From Methylobacterium sp. Leaf99 (GTDB taxonomy: Bacteria; Pseudomonadota; Alphaproteobacteria; Rhizobiales; Beijerinckiaceae): a DNA stretch of 64,000 nt. Shown one piece after another: positions 10,083 through 18,926 of the stretch. The translations under genes and the position numbers were made by a program. Where the stretch lies: NCBI RefSeq assembly GCF_001422375.1, contig NZ_LMMU01000001.1, positions 889,235 to 953,234 on the forward strand, given 5' to 3'. The number at the start of each line of letters is the position of its first letter. The stretch's first letter is position 1. The notes beneath the pieces are model-generated. The model saw only the letters and a program-made list of their open reading frames with translations. It did no database searches and was not told the origin of the DNA.

Positions 10083-10595
10083 TCAGATCGCTTCGGCGCG
10101 CTCCGGCACCGGGATCCCGATCCACTCCTCGTAGAAGGTGTCGATGTCCGGCTCGAAGTCACGGATCACCGGATACCAGGGGGTCGGTGCTTCGACATCG
10201 TGCAACGTCCCGCATTCCGGGCAGTAATATTCTCGGAGCACCTGCCACGACGGCGTTTGAGCCATCAGGCGAGGATAGATTTCTTCGAGCTTTTCCGACG
10301 TGTCGCGGACATGGATCTTGGCGAAGAGCTTCCAGTTCTCCTTCCAACTGCAGAAATCGTGGCCGCATTCGCAGCGGATCTTCCACTCCTTCGTCGTGCT
10401 CAGCTGAACGATGTAGAGCTTGGGTCCGAGCGGCAGGATGATGCGGTCGCCCCATTCCACGCGCTCCTGCAGGATCTCCAGATAGTTCGTGAACCGTTCT
10501 GGATCCTTGGGCGTGGACAGCATTTGATGAAGGGTGTCGTGGTCGATCTTGCCGTCGACAAGATCAGAGATCTTCGCGCGAGTGTAGGAGGTCAT
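10083..10595 (-). CDS. acxC: Acetone carboxylase gamma subunit
   Basis: A 170-residue protein matching the small gamma subunit of acetone carboxylase. Two Cys pairs are visible: CECGHDFCSWKENW and YYCPECGTLHDVEAP, which bind zinc in the family. The tail PWYPVIRDFEPDIDTFYEEW is typical. The (alpha-beta-gamma)2 enzyme makes acetoacetate from acetone and bicarbonate with ATP hydrolysed to AMP and 2 Pi. It is the third gene of acxA-acxB-acxC, 71 bases after acxB. Confidence 0.92.
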   Translation of the reverse strand: MTSYTRAKISDLVDGKIDHDTLHQMLSTPKDPERFTNYLEILQERVEWGDRIILPLGPKLYIVQLSTTKEWKIRCECGHDFCSWKENWKLFAKIHVRDTSEKLEEIYPRLMAQTPSWQVLREYYCPECGTLHDVEAPTPWYPVIRDFEPDIDTFYEEWIGIPVPERAEAI

Positions 10596-10666
10596 GGCTC
10601 ATCCTGTAATTCGAAAAATTGAATGCACAAAAATTGTATCGGCGACCAGTCGATACAAAACGCAGA

Positions 10667-13003
10667 TCATTCCTCGACGAACTGAACGGTTTTCACATCC
10701 GGCAACTCAGAGACATCCATGTGATAGCGAGAGCCATAGTGCGGAATGCCGATTTCTTCCTCGAGAAGCTGCCAATCTTCCGGAAGATCCCAGAACGACT
10801 TGAAGTCCGCGAGGAATTTCGGTCCGAGCTTGAAGGACGAGGCGAACATCTGCTTGACGTGATCGCCCGCCTCCTTGGCGAGAATCTTTTCGCGTTCGAT
10901 GTTCATCCAGTCGCAGGTCGGCACGGACCTGGCGATCCGCGCCCTGCGAATGTCCTGGCGCATGGCCCGCGTGGCGGCCTCGTCGAGGGCGAAGACGCCG
11001 TCCGCCCCCTTCGTCGTCGCCACCCCGTGGACCTGTGCGGCGAAGCGATCGAGCAGGTAGCCCTCGTTGATGTCCGAGACGACCTTCTCCGGGTCGCGAT
11101 CGAGCGGGTCCCCGAATCCGGGTCCGCCCTTCATGGTGTTGAGGTACAGGTCGTAATCGTGGAACATTTCCTCGGTCGTGATCGCCTGCTTGTCGCGCTT
11201 GATCACCGCATCCTTGGCCAGCAGGGAGTCCCAGACGGGGTTCTGCGGGTCGGTGTCGCCACCGAGGGGCAACGGTGCGCCACGGGCGATGAGGTCCTTC
11301 AGGCCGGTCTTGTGGGCGGCGAAGCGATATCCGGACGCCGCCGGGTACCCGCCCATCAATCCCCAATCCGAGGACATGTGGCCGTTGCCCATGAAGAACA
11401 TGGTCCAGTCCTTGGCATTCCAGACCATGCGAAGGCTCTCGAAACCGCAGCCGCCGCGATACTTGCCCGCCCCCCCGGAGTTCGGCTTGATCTCCCGGCC
11501 GAGATAGAGGAGCGGCTCGGCCAGCTCCCAGATCTCCATGTCGCCCATGTCGCCTTCCGGATTCCAGATGGCGGCGGCATGGCTCAATCCGTCCTGGACC
11601 GCCGTGGCCCCGGTGCCGTTGGCGGCGCATTCGAACGAGTTGACGGCATGGATCTCGTCGTACTGGTTGAACCCGCCTCCCTGGAGCCAGTTCGACGTGT
11701 TGGCGTTGCCGGCATTGACCTCCTCGAGGTAGCCGCGCCCGAAGTAAGAGCGCGACAGGCCCCGCCATAGGCCGGTCCAGGCCGAGACGAGGAAGTGCCA
11801 GGAGTAGGAGAAGGCGACCCGGCGATCGTCCGGATTCATCCAGGTCCCTTTCGGCAGGCGGAACTCGGTGCCGTAGGCCGCGCCGTCGTTGATCATTTCG
11901 GACGGGATCAGCGTCTGGGTCATCATCACCCAGATGCCGGAGGTGAAGCTGACCTGATGGGCGTTGTAGGTGTGCCAGCCCCAGCGGCTCGCCCCCTCGA
12001 AATCGAGCCGCCACGTCCCGTCGGCCCGGATCGTGATCTCGGACGGGGCGTGCATGATCGTGTCGAGCTTGGCGAAGTCCGACGGGACGCGGACGTCCTC
12101 GTGGGCATAGGGCACGTCCACGAACCCGACCTGACGGTAGGTACCCGGAATGGTCATGGCCTTGAGGCGGGCCTGCAGGCCGAGGCGACCGTGCTCGATG
12201 GCCTCGTAGGCGAACTTCCAGTAGTTCTCGATGCCCTCTTCGGCGACGACCTCCTCCACCAGCTTGCGGATCATGTGGCAACCGGCGATCCGGGTGCGTT
12301 CGTCGAGCATCCAGTACCGGGTGGTACGCACCATGCGCTGGCTCTCGTGCAGCCAGTCGCGGAACAGCGTGTCGTCGGCCCCCACCTTGCGGCAGGTGAT
12401 CTGGTAGCCGTCGCCGAACCGCTGGACCTGCCCGGTGGACATGGAGCCGGGGCCCACCGAACCCGTGTCGATCACGTGGGTGACGCCGCCGACCCAGCCG
12501 ATCAGCTCGCCCTTCCAGAAGATCGGCACGATGGTGTGGATGTCGCACGGATGGACGTTGCCGATCAGGCAGTCGTTGTTGCAGAAAATGTCCCTGTCCC
12601 GAATGGTCGGGTTCGATTCCCAATCGTTCTCGATCATGTACTTGATCGCGGCGCCCATGGTACCGACGTGGATGATGATGCCGGTCGAGGTGAGGATCGA
12701 ATCGCCGGCCGCGTTGTAGAGGGTGAAGCAGAGCTCGCCCTCCTGCTCGACGATCGGCGAGGCGGCGATCTTCTTGGAGGTCTCGCGCGCGTCGACGACG
12801 CCCGCCCGCAGCCGCGAGAACAGCTTGTTGTAGAGGATCGGCTGGGTGTCGCGCAGCTCGGTCTTCTCGAGACCGGCGTAGCACTTCGTGCGTTTCGTCG
12901 CCTCCATGAGGCGGTCGCGGTGCTGTTTCAAGGTCTCGCCGCCCCGGACGATGCCGCGCGTGGCCTCCGGCACGTCCTGATTCCGAATGTTTATGTTCAT
13001 CAT
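10667..13003 (-). CDS. acxB: Acetone carboxylase alpha subunit (HyuB-like)
   Basis: A 778-residue hydantoinase-B-family protein, the length expected for the acetone carboxylase alpha subunit. Features include FCNNDCLIGNVHPCDIHT near residue 200, which corresponds to the metal-binding region of the family, GWVGGVTHVIDTGSVGPGSM, and the C-terminal KGGPGFGDPLDRDPEKV found in HyuB-type subunits. It takes the phosphorylated substrate from the beta subunit and carries the Mn-dependent carboxylation site (family knowledge). ATG 13003 is preceded by AGGA. It lies 61 bases after acxA and before acxC. The plus-strand open frames over it are shadows. Confidence 0.93.
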   Translation of the reverse strand: MMNINIRNQDVPEATRGIVRGGETLKQHRDRLMEATKRTKCYAGLEKTELRDTQPILYNKLFSRLRAGVVDARETSKKIAASPIVEQEGELCFTLYNAAGDSILTSTGIIIHVGTMGAAIKYMIENDWESNPTIRDRDIFCNNDCLIGNVHPCDIHTIVPIFWKGELIGWVGGVTHVIDTGSVGPGSMSTGQVQRFGDGYQITCRKVGADDTLFRDWLHESQRMVRTTRYWMLDERTRIAGCHMIRKLVEEVVAEEGIENYWKFAYEAIEHGRLGLQARLKAMTIPGTYRQVGFVDVPYAHEDVRVPSDFAKLDTIMHAPSEITIRADGTWRLDFEGASRWGWHTYNAHQVSFTSGIWVMMTQTLIPSEMINDGAAYGTEFRLPKGTWMNPDDRRVAFSYSWHFLVSAWTGLWRGLSRSYFGRGYLEEVNAGNANTSNWLQGGGFNQYDEIHAVNSFECAANGTGATAVQDGLSHAAAIWNPEGDMGDMEIWELAEPLLYLGREIKPNSGGAGKYRGGCGFESLRMVWNAKDWTMFFMGNGHMSSDWGLMGGYPAASGYRFAAHKTGLKDLIARGAPLPLGGDTDPQNPVWDSLLAKDAVIKRDKQAITTEEMFHDYDLYLNTMKGGPGFGDPLDRDPEKVVSDINEGYLLDRFAAQVHGVATTKGADGVFALDEAATRAMRQDIRRARIARSVPTCDWMNIEREKILAKEAGDHVKQMFASSFKLGPKFLADFKSFWDLPEDWQLLEEEIGIPHYGSRYHMDVSELPDVKTVQFVEE

Positions 13004-13064
13004 GATGAGTCCTGTCTGACCAAAGCCGTTAAATGAAATCGCAGTGTTTCACTGCCTTCGAGCG

Positions 13065-15218
13065 TCAGACTTCTTTGAGGTGAAAGAGACGATGCGCATC
13101 GAGCAGGGTCTCGAAGCCATCGGGAACGACGAAGGTGGTGGCGTCCGATTCGATGATGGCGGGGCCGGTGATGCGGTTGCCCGGGCGCAGCGACTCCATC
13201 CGGTAGAGCCGTGCGTCGACCCAGTGCTTCTTGCGGTAGAACTGACGCGTGCCGAGGAAAGCGTCGGCGGGCGGGGCCTCACCTTCGAGCGGTTCGGTGG
13301 GAATCTTGGGCTTGGGGATCGGCACGCTGCCGCGCATGATGGCGCCCGTGACCGAGAAGCCGAGTTCGGGGGAGCGGGCGGCCGCCGCATAGACACGGCC
13401 GTAGGTGGCGTTGAAGGCGTCGACGATCTGCGCCCAGTCCTCGGCCGTCGCAGCCACCGGCAGGGGAGAGTCGATCTCGAGATCATTGAGCTGACCGCGA
13501 TACTGCATCCGGTAGCCGGGCTGCAGGGTCACCTGAGCGGCGTCGTAGCCATTCAGCTTGAACTCCTCGAGAACGTTGTGCGTGAGTTCCTCCCAGGCGG
13601 ACTGGAGGGTCCTGGACGCCTGTTCGCGCTGCTCGGCCGGTGCATCGGGCGCAAGGTTGATGTCGAGGGACTTGTCGTAACGGTACTCGAAATCGGCGGC
13701 GGCGCATCCGAACGCGGAGAACCCGGCAGCCCAGGCCGGCACGATGACGTCTTCGAAGCCGAGACCTTCCGTATAGCCATAGGTGTGGACCGGCCCGGCC
13801 CCGCCATAGGAGAAGCACACGAAGCTCTGTGGGCTGTAGCCTTTGCCCGAGATCATCGCGCGCAGGTAATCGCGCAGATCGGAATCGAGCAGTTCGATGA
13901 CACCGGCCGCCGCATCTTCCACCGAAAGCCCGAGGGGGTCAGCAAGCTGGAACTTGATGGCATCGACCGAACGCTGCCGATCCAGGGTGATCGCGCCGCC
14001 CAGGAAGTTATCGGGGTTGAGATAACCGAGCACCATGTGGCAGTCGGAGATCGTGACGGTCTCAATGCCGCTCTCCTTCCAGCACACGCCGACACGATAG
14101 CCGGCGGAATCCGGGCCGAGCCTGATCGCCTTGGTGTAGGGGTCGAGGCGGATGAACGAGCCGCCCCCCGCTCCGACCGAATCCATGGCGACGAGGGGCA
14201 GGGACAGGACGAGCCGCGCCATGTCCGGGTCGTTCTTGATCGTCAGTTCGCCCTGCGTGATCAGCGCCACGTCGAAGGAGGTGCCGCCGATGTCGGAGCA
14301 GGCGATGTTGCCGTAGCCCAGCACTTCACCGAGGTACTTGGCGCCGATCACGCCGCCGATCGGCCCCGAGACGATGGTGCGGGCGAGTTCCTTGGCCTTC
14401 CAGGAAATGGTGCCGCCGTGGGTCGCCATGACGCGGAAGTCGAACTTGGTCCCGTGCTCCTTGAAGGCATCGGAAATCTTCTTGAGGGTTTGGCGCGACG
14501 GCTCCGCGGCATAGGCCTCGAGAATGGTCGTGTTGGTCCGGTGGGTCTCCTTGCGAACTGGATAGTAATCGGCCGAGGCGAAGACCGGGATTGTCTTTCC
14601 GCTCCTGGCGATTTCTTCGATAACGATATCGCGCGTCCGGCGTTCGTGGATCGGGTTCTTGTAGGAATGGAGCAGGCTGATGGCGATGCCTTCGACATCG
14701 GCGGCGATCAGCTCCTGGGCCGCCTTGCGGACGCTGTCCTCCCGCAGGGGAATGACCACCGTCCCGAACATGTCGACCCGCTCGATCACGCCGCGGGTCA
14801 GTTGACGCGGGACGAGGGGAGGATCGTAGCGGTGCGTGTTGAGGTGGATCCGGTCCTCGTAGGCGTAGCCGAGATGCGACTGCACGGCCCGGCCCATGCG
14901 GTGGAAGTCCTCCATCCCGCGATTGACGATCAGGGCGCAGCGCAGGCCCTTGCGCTGGACGACCCGGTTCAGCATGGCCGTTCCGGAATACACGCCGGTC
15001 TGAAGGCCCTGGAGCCCCTCGTCGAGGGAGAGACCCCACGCGGCCAGGCCGTCCTCGCTCGACGCGATCAGGCCCAGGGCCTCGTTCTGGGGTGTGCTTT
15101 GGGCCTTTCCGACAACGAAGTCGCCCTCCGCATCGACAAAGAACGTGTCTGTCATCGTGCCGCCAGCGTCGATGCCGAGGACTTGAACGCTTCTGATTTT
15201 TCGCGCCTGAATATTCAA
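13065..15218 (-). CDS. acxA: Acetone carboxylase beta subunit (HyuA-like)
   Basis: A hydantoinase-A/oxoprolinase family ATPase of 717 residues from a TTG start at 15218. It begins the conserved part with LGIDAGGTMTDTFFVD, the nucleotide-binding fold, and has SDIGGTSFDVALI and VGAGGGSFIRLDP further on. It phosphorylates acetone and bicarbonate. The longer frame to ATG 15284 cannot be right: that ATG lies inside the -24/-12 promoter and has no ribosome-binding site, whereas TTG 15218 has GGAGG exactly 7 bases upstream (15226-15230). It is the first gene of acxABC-adh. Confidence 0.92.
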   Translation of the reverse strand: MNIQARKIRSVQVLGIDAGGTMTDTFFVDAEGDFVVGKAQSTPQNEALGLIASSEDGLAAWGLSLDEGLQGLQTGVYSGTAMLNRVVQRKGLRCALIVNRGMEDFHRMGRAVQSHLGYAYEDRIHLNTHRYDPPLVPRQLTRGVIERVDMFGTVVIPLREDSVRKAAQELIAADVEGIAISLLHSYKNPIHERRTRDIVIEEIARSGKTIPVFASADYYPVRKETHRTNTTILEAYAAEPSRQTLKKISDAFKEHGTKFDFRVMATHGGTISWKAKELARTIVSGPIGGVIGAKYLGEVLGYGNIACSDIGGTSFDVALITQGELTIKNDPDMARLVLSLPLVAMDSVGAGGGSFIRLDPYTKAIRLGPDSAGYRVGVCWKESGIETVTISDCHMVLGYLNPDNFLGGAITLDRQRSVDAIKFQLADPLGLSVEDAAAGVIELLDSDLRDYLRAMISGKGYSPQSFVCFSYGGAGPVHTYGYTEGLGFEDVIVPAWAAGFSAFGCAAADFEYRYDKSLDINLAPDAPAEQREQASRTLQSAWEELTHNVLEEFKLNGYDAAQVTLQPGYRMQYRGQLNDLEIDSPLPVAATAEDWAQIVDAFNATYGRVYAAAARSPELGFSVTGAIMRGSVPIPKPKIPTEPLEGEAPPADAFLGTRQFYRKKHWVDARLYRMESLRPGNRITGPAIIESDATTFVVPDGFETLLDAHRLFHLKEV

Positions 15219-15272
15219 CGGGCGTCCTCCCGAACTGACCCAACCTCTAGCGGGCTGGGTTAGTCGAAGATC

Positions 15273-15289
15273 AGCAGCGACCATGCCAA
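15273..15289 (-). promoter_or_regulatory. Sigma-54 (-24/-12) promoter of acxABC
   Basis: Read on the minus strand the 17 bases are TTGGCATGGTCGCTGCT. Against the sigma-54 consensus YTGGCACGRNNNTTGCW this matches 12 of 14 defined positions, with the essential GG and GC in correct spacing. Transcription would start near 15262, giving a leader of about 44 bases to the TTG start at 15218. The adjacent gene for a sigma-54 activator (6467-8458) supports it. Confidence 0.75.
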
Positions 15290-15316
15290 CTTGTCGAAAT
15301 GAATTTACGCGATATC

Positions 15317-15329
15317 GATCAGTGTCTTA
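15317..15329. promoter_or_regulatory. Possible IHF site between enhancer and promoter
   Basis: GATCAGTGTCTTA resembles the IHF consensus WATCAANNNNTTR at 7 of 9 defined positions. It lies between the -24/-12 promoter and the upstream inverted repeat, where IHF usually bends DNA for sigma-54 activators. The match alone is weak. Confidence 0.3.
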
Positions 15330-15349
15330 CCGCGCCTGCTGTCCAAGTA

Positions 15350-15415
15350 TTTCGCATCTGCGAACGTCCGTCGCCCGGGCAATTGTCCGGGCGACGGACG
15401 TTCGCAGACGCGAAA
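15350..15415. promoter_or_regulatory. 66-bp inverted repeat, candidate AcxR enhancer
   Basis: Left arm 15350-15378 and right arm 15387-15415 are 29 bases each, match at 28 positions, and flank an 8-base centre GCAATTGT. Each arm has an internal dyad: TTCGCATCTGCGAA (15351-15364) and TTCGCAGACGCGAA (15401-15414). These are exactly 50 bases apart, about five helical turns, and lie 60-140 bases upstream of the sigma-54 promoter. That geometry suits a two-site upstream activating sequence. It could instead be a terminator for the carrier-protein gene, but no T-run follows. Confidence 0.55.
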
Positions 15416-15484
15416 GGCCGAAGGCCGAAACTGGAACCGCTCCCCTTCGCGTGGCGTCAGTGATGGTAGCTCACAGCTTCGCGC

Positions 15485-15703
15485 TCACCTGGCCGACTTC
15501 GTCAGCGCCGACTCGCACGCCGCCTGAAGACCCTGCGGGGTCTCACCCCCTAGACCGGCCTGCCGCAACTGGCTGGCGGCGCGCATCGTGCGCAGGGAGT
15601 CGAGACCGAGATACAGGAGATCGCTGTCGTCGTTGAGGCGATGGGCGGGAATGCCAAGCAGCCCCGACAGGGTTTCGACCAGAACGTCCGCAGGTCCGTC
15701 CAT
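15485..15703 (-). CDS. Stand-alone acyl/aryl carrier protein (maybe remnant)
   Basis: A 72-residue phosphopantetheine carrier domain. The attachment motif is LGLDSLRTMR with the modified Ser near residue 36; the preceding LLGIPAHRLNDDSDLLYLG is typical of aryl or peptidyl carrier domains of siderophore synthetases. ATG 15703 has AAAGGGGAACG upstream. The last ~20 residues (GETPQGLQAACESALTKSAR) no longer resemble the family's fourth helix, so the gene may be truncated or frameshifted. No synthetase is nearby; a TonB receptor remnant lies upstream. Confidence 0.55.
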   Translation of the reverse strand: MDGPADVLVETLSGLLGIPAHRLNDDSDLLYLGLDSLRTMRAASQLRQAGLGGETPQGLQAACESALTKSAR

Positions 15704-15965
15704 CCATCGTTCCCCTTTCGTTTGCCGCCCTCGCGTCCAGGTGCGGCGCAGGTCGATCTGTTACCGTCCTGCCAAAACGTTCAGGGTCGCTCGAGAAATC
15801 CTTCCATGATCTTGAGATCGCAGAATACCCTCGATCATCATGCCGCAGATTGCGGTTTCTAGCGCCGGATCGGCCGATACGTTCGCGGCACATGATCGAG
15901 AACAAGCGCCGCTTTCGAAGCGGCGGACATTCGTCCGCCGCCGCTTCAGCTGTCGACATCAGGGA

Positions 15966-16390
15966 TCAAAAGATGATTTCAGCGCCGAGGCCGACGACCC
16001 GGCGTCACCGTCAGGACCGTGGGTGTATAAGCTGCGCCAGCGAGTTCGATGGTCTCGTCGAAGAGATTCCGTCCGAACGCATAGATCTTGTAGTTGTCGC
16101 GATGCCAGCCGATCCGGGCGTTCGCGACCGTGTAGGCGCGGAGGTCGAAGGTGTTGGCGATGTCGGCGGCGCGATGGCCCCCGACGAACTGAACTTCGCC
16201 GACGCTGACGAGATCTCCCGCGAGCCCGAGCTGTTCGAGGGGCAGCCGGTGTTCCAGGGCGACATTGCCGGACCACATGGGGACCCCCGGCACACGGGCG
16301 CCGTTCCGGGCGCCGGTCGGATCGTTGGCGGGAATATTGACGAACTCCGGATGCACGTAGCCGACACCGCCGCGGACGGTCCAGGGCGGT
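15966..16390 (-). pseudogene. 3' remnant of a TonB-dependent receptor
   Basis: On the minus strand, WTVRGGVGYVHPEFVNIP, PGVPMWSGNVALEHRL and YKIYAFGRNLFDETIELAG are the last beta-strands of a TonB-dependent outer-membrane receptor. The natural end appears to be EIIF-stop at 15966, but a one-base insertion near 15978 puts a stop earlier. The N-terminal ~550 residues (plug and most of the barrel) are gone. With the lone carrier protein it suggests a decayed siderophore locus. Confidence 0.6.
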
Positions 16391-16634
16391 TCGGGCAAGC
16401 GGCGGCGTTGCCTGATCCGCTTCGGCCTTGAGCCCGTCCAGCTGGCGGGCGAGGCTTGCGTCGAACGTCTGCACCTGCGCCGGTCTGTCACGGACGCGAT
16501 GCTGGCGCTCGATTGTGGCCTCGTCGTCTCCCAGCATCGGGCGCCGGACCGCGCCGATGGCGGGGGTCCCCTACGACGCGCGGGCGGGCGTCCATGCCAA
16601 TGTCGGCGGCCGGATCGTGATGGACGGCACGGTT

Positions 16635-16859
16635 GCCGGTGCGCGGCGTGTCAGCCGAACGAAAGCGGGTACCGCCGAACCCCCTCAGCTCCGGCGTCAC
16701 CGTTCGGAAGCCCGCCTCGTTCAGATGGCCGGCCACGGTCGCCCAGGTCGTGGCATCGTCCGGCCAGCCATGGAGCAGCAGGACGGTCGGTCCGTCCGCC
16801 GGCCCCGCCACGTGGACGTTCACATCCAGAAGTGTGGTTTTAACCTGTTGCTCGCTCAC
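16635..16859 (-). pseudogene. 5' fragment of alpha/beta hydrolase
   Basis: The frame starting at ATG 16859 reads a normal alpha/beta-hydrolase beginning: PTVLLLHGWPDDATTWATV, then GFRTVTPELRGFGGTRF. These are the HGxP oxyanion and strand-4 regions. After about residue 75 (near 16635) the sequence turns to unrelated Arg/Pro-rich text, and the nucleophile elbow GxSxG is absent. It is a truncated gene that begins 52 bases after the catalase stop on the same strand. Confidence 0.55.
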
Positions 16860-16890
16860 GCGAAGCCTCCTCTGGCTGGGCTATACTCAC

Positions 16891-16909
16891 CCGGCGTCCG
16901 AAACGCCGG
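16891..16909. terminator. Hairpin after catalase copy 1
   Basis: CCGGCGT-CCGAA-ACGCCGG forms a perfect 7-bp stem with a 5-base loop directly downstream of the catalase stop (minus strand). There is no T-run, so any terminator function is tentative. Confidence 0.35.
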
Positions 16910-16911
16910 TC

Positions 16912-17994
16912 CTAGGCCGGGATCCGGTCGATGCTCGCGGTATCCTCCTCCGCCACGCCGTTCTCGCGATGGCGGAAGGCGCTCAGGGCTTGGTAGACCT
17001 GGAGCCGGGCGCGCATCACGGAGCCGAGCGGCCGATGCGTCGCGAGACTGTGGGCGGGACGGAAGGTCATGACCTCGTCGAAGTAGCGGACGCGGTCCGG
17101 TGCGTAGGCATCCTGGCGCGGCAGGCGCAGCGTCGCGACGGTGCGGTAAGGGCTGATCGAGACTGGCCAGTCGACCGAGGCGTCCTCGATGGGCTGCCTC
17201 TCGGCATCGGCCCAGAGCTGGGCCTTCAACTCGAACACCACCTCGTTCTCCCGGAAGAAGGCGACCGTGGCGTGGCGGAAGCCGTCCTCGTCCTGGTGCG
17301 GGTCGAGGCGCCACTCGGACAGCGCGCGCTGGCTTTCCGTCGACGGCACGGCCCCGAGCTTGGCGACGTAGTCGCCGTAGCGGACCGGCGCCTGGCTGAA
17401 GTAGCTGTCGGCCAGGGGATGGCTGTAGGGATGGCCGAAGAAGTCGGCGAGCGCGCTCTCCGTGCCGAAGGCGTGCAGGGCACGATTGAGGGTGTGCATG
17501 GTCGACGAGACCGCGCTCTTGACGCCTTCCGGCAGCCCGGTCGACTTGCCGATGACGGTGCCGTCGCGCAGGAACCCGGCCGCCGTGCCCGAGGGGAAGG
17601 TGGTCCCGGTCGCAAGCACGAAGTCCTGGGTATCGACGGCGTGGCCGGGCAACTTCTCGCCGGGGACGTCGAACACCTTGATGGACATGCCGCGATGGGT
17701 CGAGACGCGGTCGCCGAGGGTCTCGCCCGGGCCCTGTGCGAAGCGGACCGCCACGGGGTGGGTGCCGGGAGTGGCGAAGAGCCCTTGTGCCAGTTCGGGC
17801 GGCAGGCCGGCGGCGATGATCAGATCGCCGGTGACGCAGGCCGAACTCTTGGCGTGGCTGGCGCGCACGGCATGGTGCTCGCGGGCCTCGACCGTCTCGG
17901 ATTGCTGCGTCATCCCCTTGATGATGCCGTCGATCGTCTCCTGCTCGCCCTCGGCAGGCTTCTCGATGTCGGGGGCGTATCGAAGGTAGGTCAT
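16912..17994 (-). CDS. SrpA-type catalase-family protein, copy 1
   Basis: A 360-residue small catalase-related heme protein. Conserved parts are VRASHAKSSACVTGDL with the distal His region, HPVAVRFAQGPGETLGDRV, RGMSIKVFDVPGEKL and TQDFVLATGTTFPSG. No signal peptide is present, so it acts in the cytosol. It probably removes peroxide or is a heme peroxygenase-like enzyme; family members are weakly characterised. I chose ATG 17994 (MTYLRYAP) because GAGGTGACC precedes it and the second copy starts at the same residue. Third of PfpI-SDR-catalase on this strand. It differs from copy 2 (51657-52739) at about 33 residues. Confidence 0.85.
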   Translation of the reverse strand: MTYLRYAPDIEKPAEGEQETIDGIIKGMTQQSETVEAREHHAVRASHAKSSACVTGDLIIAAGLPPELAQGLFATPGTHPVAVRFAQGPGETLGDRVSTHRGMSIKVFDVPGEKLPGHAVDTQDFVLATGTTFPSGTAAGFLRDGTVIGKSTGLPEGVKSAVSSTMHTLNRALHAFGTESALADFFGHPYSHPLADSYFSQAPVRYGDYVAKLGAVPSTESQRALSEWRLDPHQDEDGFRHATVAFFRENEVVFELKAQLWADAERQPIEDASVDWPVSISPYRTVATLRLPRQDAYAPDRVRYFDEVMTFRPAHSLATHRPLGSVMRARLQVYQALSAFRHRENGVAEEDTASIDRIPA

Positions 17995-18103
17995 GGTCAC
18001 CTCGCTGGGTGTGAGGATGGAAGTGGTCCGAGTCGATGGATCGTCGGCCGGTGCTCGGCGCGATCCCGCTCCGGTGGGATGGGGATCGCGACGCGGAAGG
18101 CCA

Positions 18104-18868
18104 TCAACTCAGCTTCGGCTGACCGTTCGACGCCGACAGCCCACCATCGACCGGCAGGTTCACGCCGGTGACGAAGTGGGCGTCCTCGCTCGCCAGGAAG
18201 GCGATGACGCCGGAGATGTCGTCGGGCTTCGCCCCACGCCCCATCGGGATGCGCTCCTCGAACTTGGCGACGAGTTCGGGCTGGTCCTGCATGCCGGCCG
18301 TGAACGGCGTGTAGACCAGGGACGGGTTGACCGCGTTCACCCGGACCCCGTTCCGCGCCTCGTCGAGCGCGACCGCACGGGTGAAGTTCGTCACCGCACC
18401 CTTGGCCGCGCAGTAGAAGCTGTGGTTCCAGTCCCCGCCCAAACCCGAAACGGACGACACGTTGACGATGGACCCTCGACTCTCCCGGAGATGGGGTAGC
18501 GCGAAGCGCGTCATGTAGAAGACGCCGTAGAGGTCGGTCTCGATGATCGTCGAGAAATCGGCAATGTCGCCCTCGTCGACACGGCCCAGATGGTCCTTGC
18601 CGGCATTGTTAACGAGGACGTCGAGGCGCCCGAACCGTTTGATAGCCTGCGCGACGACGTCCTGGCATCGGTCCGCGTTGGACAGGTCAGCGACCACAGT
18701 GAGGGTGTCGGCCGCCTCGATGCCGCCGGCCACCTTGTTCAGTCCCTCTGCGTTCTTGTCGGCGAGGACGAGCGTCGCGCCCTCCCGCCCGAACCGCCGC
18801 GCGGCGGCCTCGCCGATGCCGGATGCGGCGCCGGTGACCAGCACCACCTTGTTGATAAAGCGTCCCAT
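18104..18868 (-). CDS. SDR family oxidoreductase
   Basis: A 254-residue classical SDR. It has TGAASGIGEAAARRFG near the start, VLVNNAGKDHLG, the catalytic YCAAKGAV (YxxxK), and a typical C-terminal DDISGVIAFLASEDAHFVTG followed by NLPVDGGLSAS. It sits between the PfpI and catalase genes on the same strand, with 58 bases to PfpI and 109 to catalase. This gene is absent from the second copy of the locus. The substrate is unknown; neighbours suggest a stress role. Confidence 0.87.
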   Translation of the reverse strand: MGRFINKVVLVTGAASGIGEAAARRFGREGATLVLADKNAEGLNKVAGGIEAADTLTVVADLSNADRCQDVVAQAIKRFGRLDVLVNNAGKDHLGRVDEGDIADFSTIIETDLYGVFYMTRFALPHLRESRGSIVNVSSVSGLGGDWNHSFYCAAKGAVTNFTRAVALDEARNGVRVNAVNPSLVYTPFTAGMQDQPELVAKFEERIPMGRGAKPDDISGVIAFLASEDAHFVTGVNLPVDGGLSASNGQPKLS

Positions 18869-18886
18869 GATGTCTCCTGGATGGGG

Positions 18887-18910
18887 CGCGGCCCGCCGGC
18901 GGGCCGCGCA
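18887..18910. repeat. Perfect 24-bp palindrome between PfpI and SDR
   Basis: GCGCGGCCCGCC directly followed by its reverse complement forms a perfect 12-bp arm palindrome. It sits in the 58-base gap between PfpI and SDR on the minus strand. It may attenuate transcription or protect the mRNA; no T-run follows. Confidence 0.45.
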
Positions 18911-18926
18911 GGAATGCGTGACCCCC

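Noticed and set aside
13044..15263. 739-codon plus-strand frame over acxA
   Set aside because: Shadow of acxA; composition is Arg/Asp/Gly-rich and no family is seen.
15350..15415. Inverted repeat as a simple terminator of the carrier-protein gene
   Set aside because: No T-run follows, and the spacing to a sigma-54 promoter fits an enhancer better. Not fully excluded.
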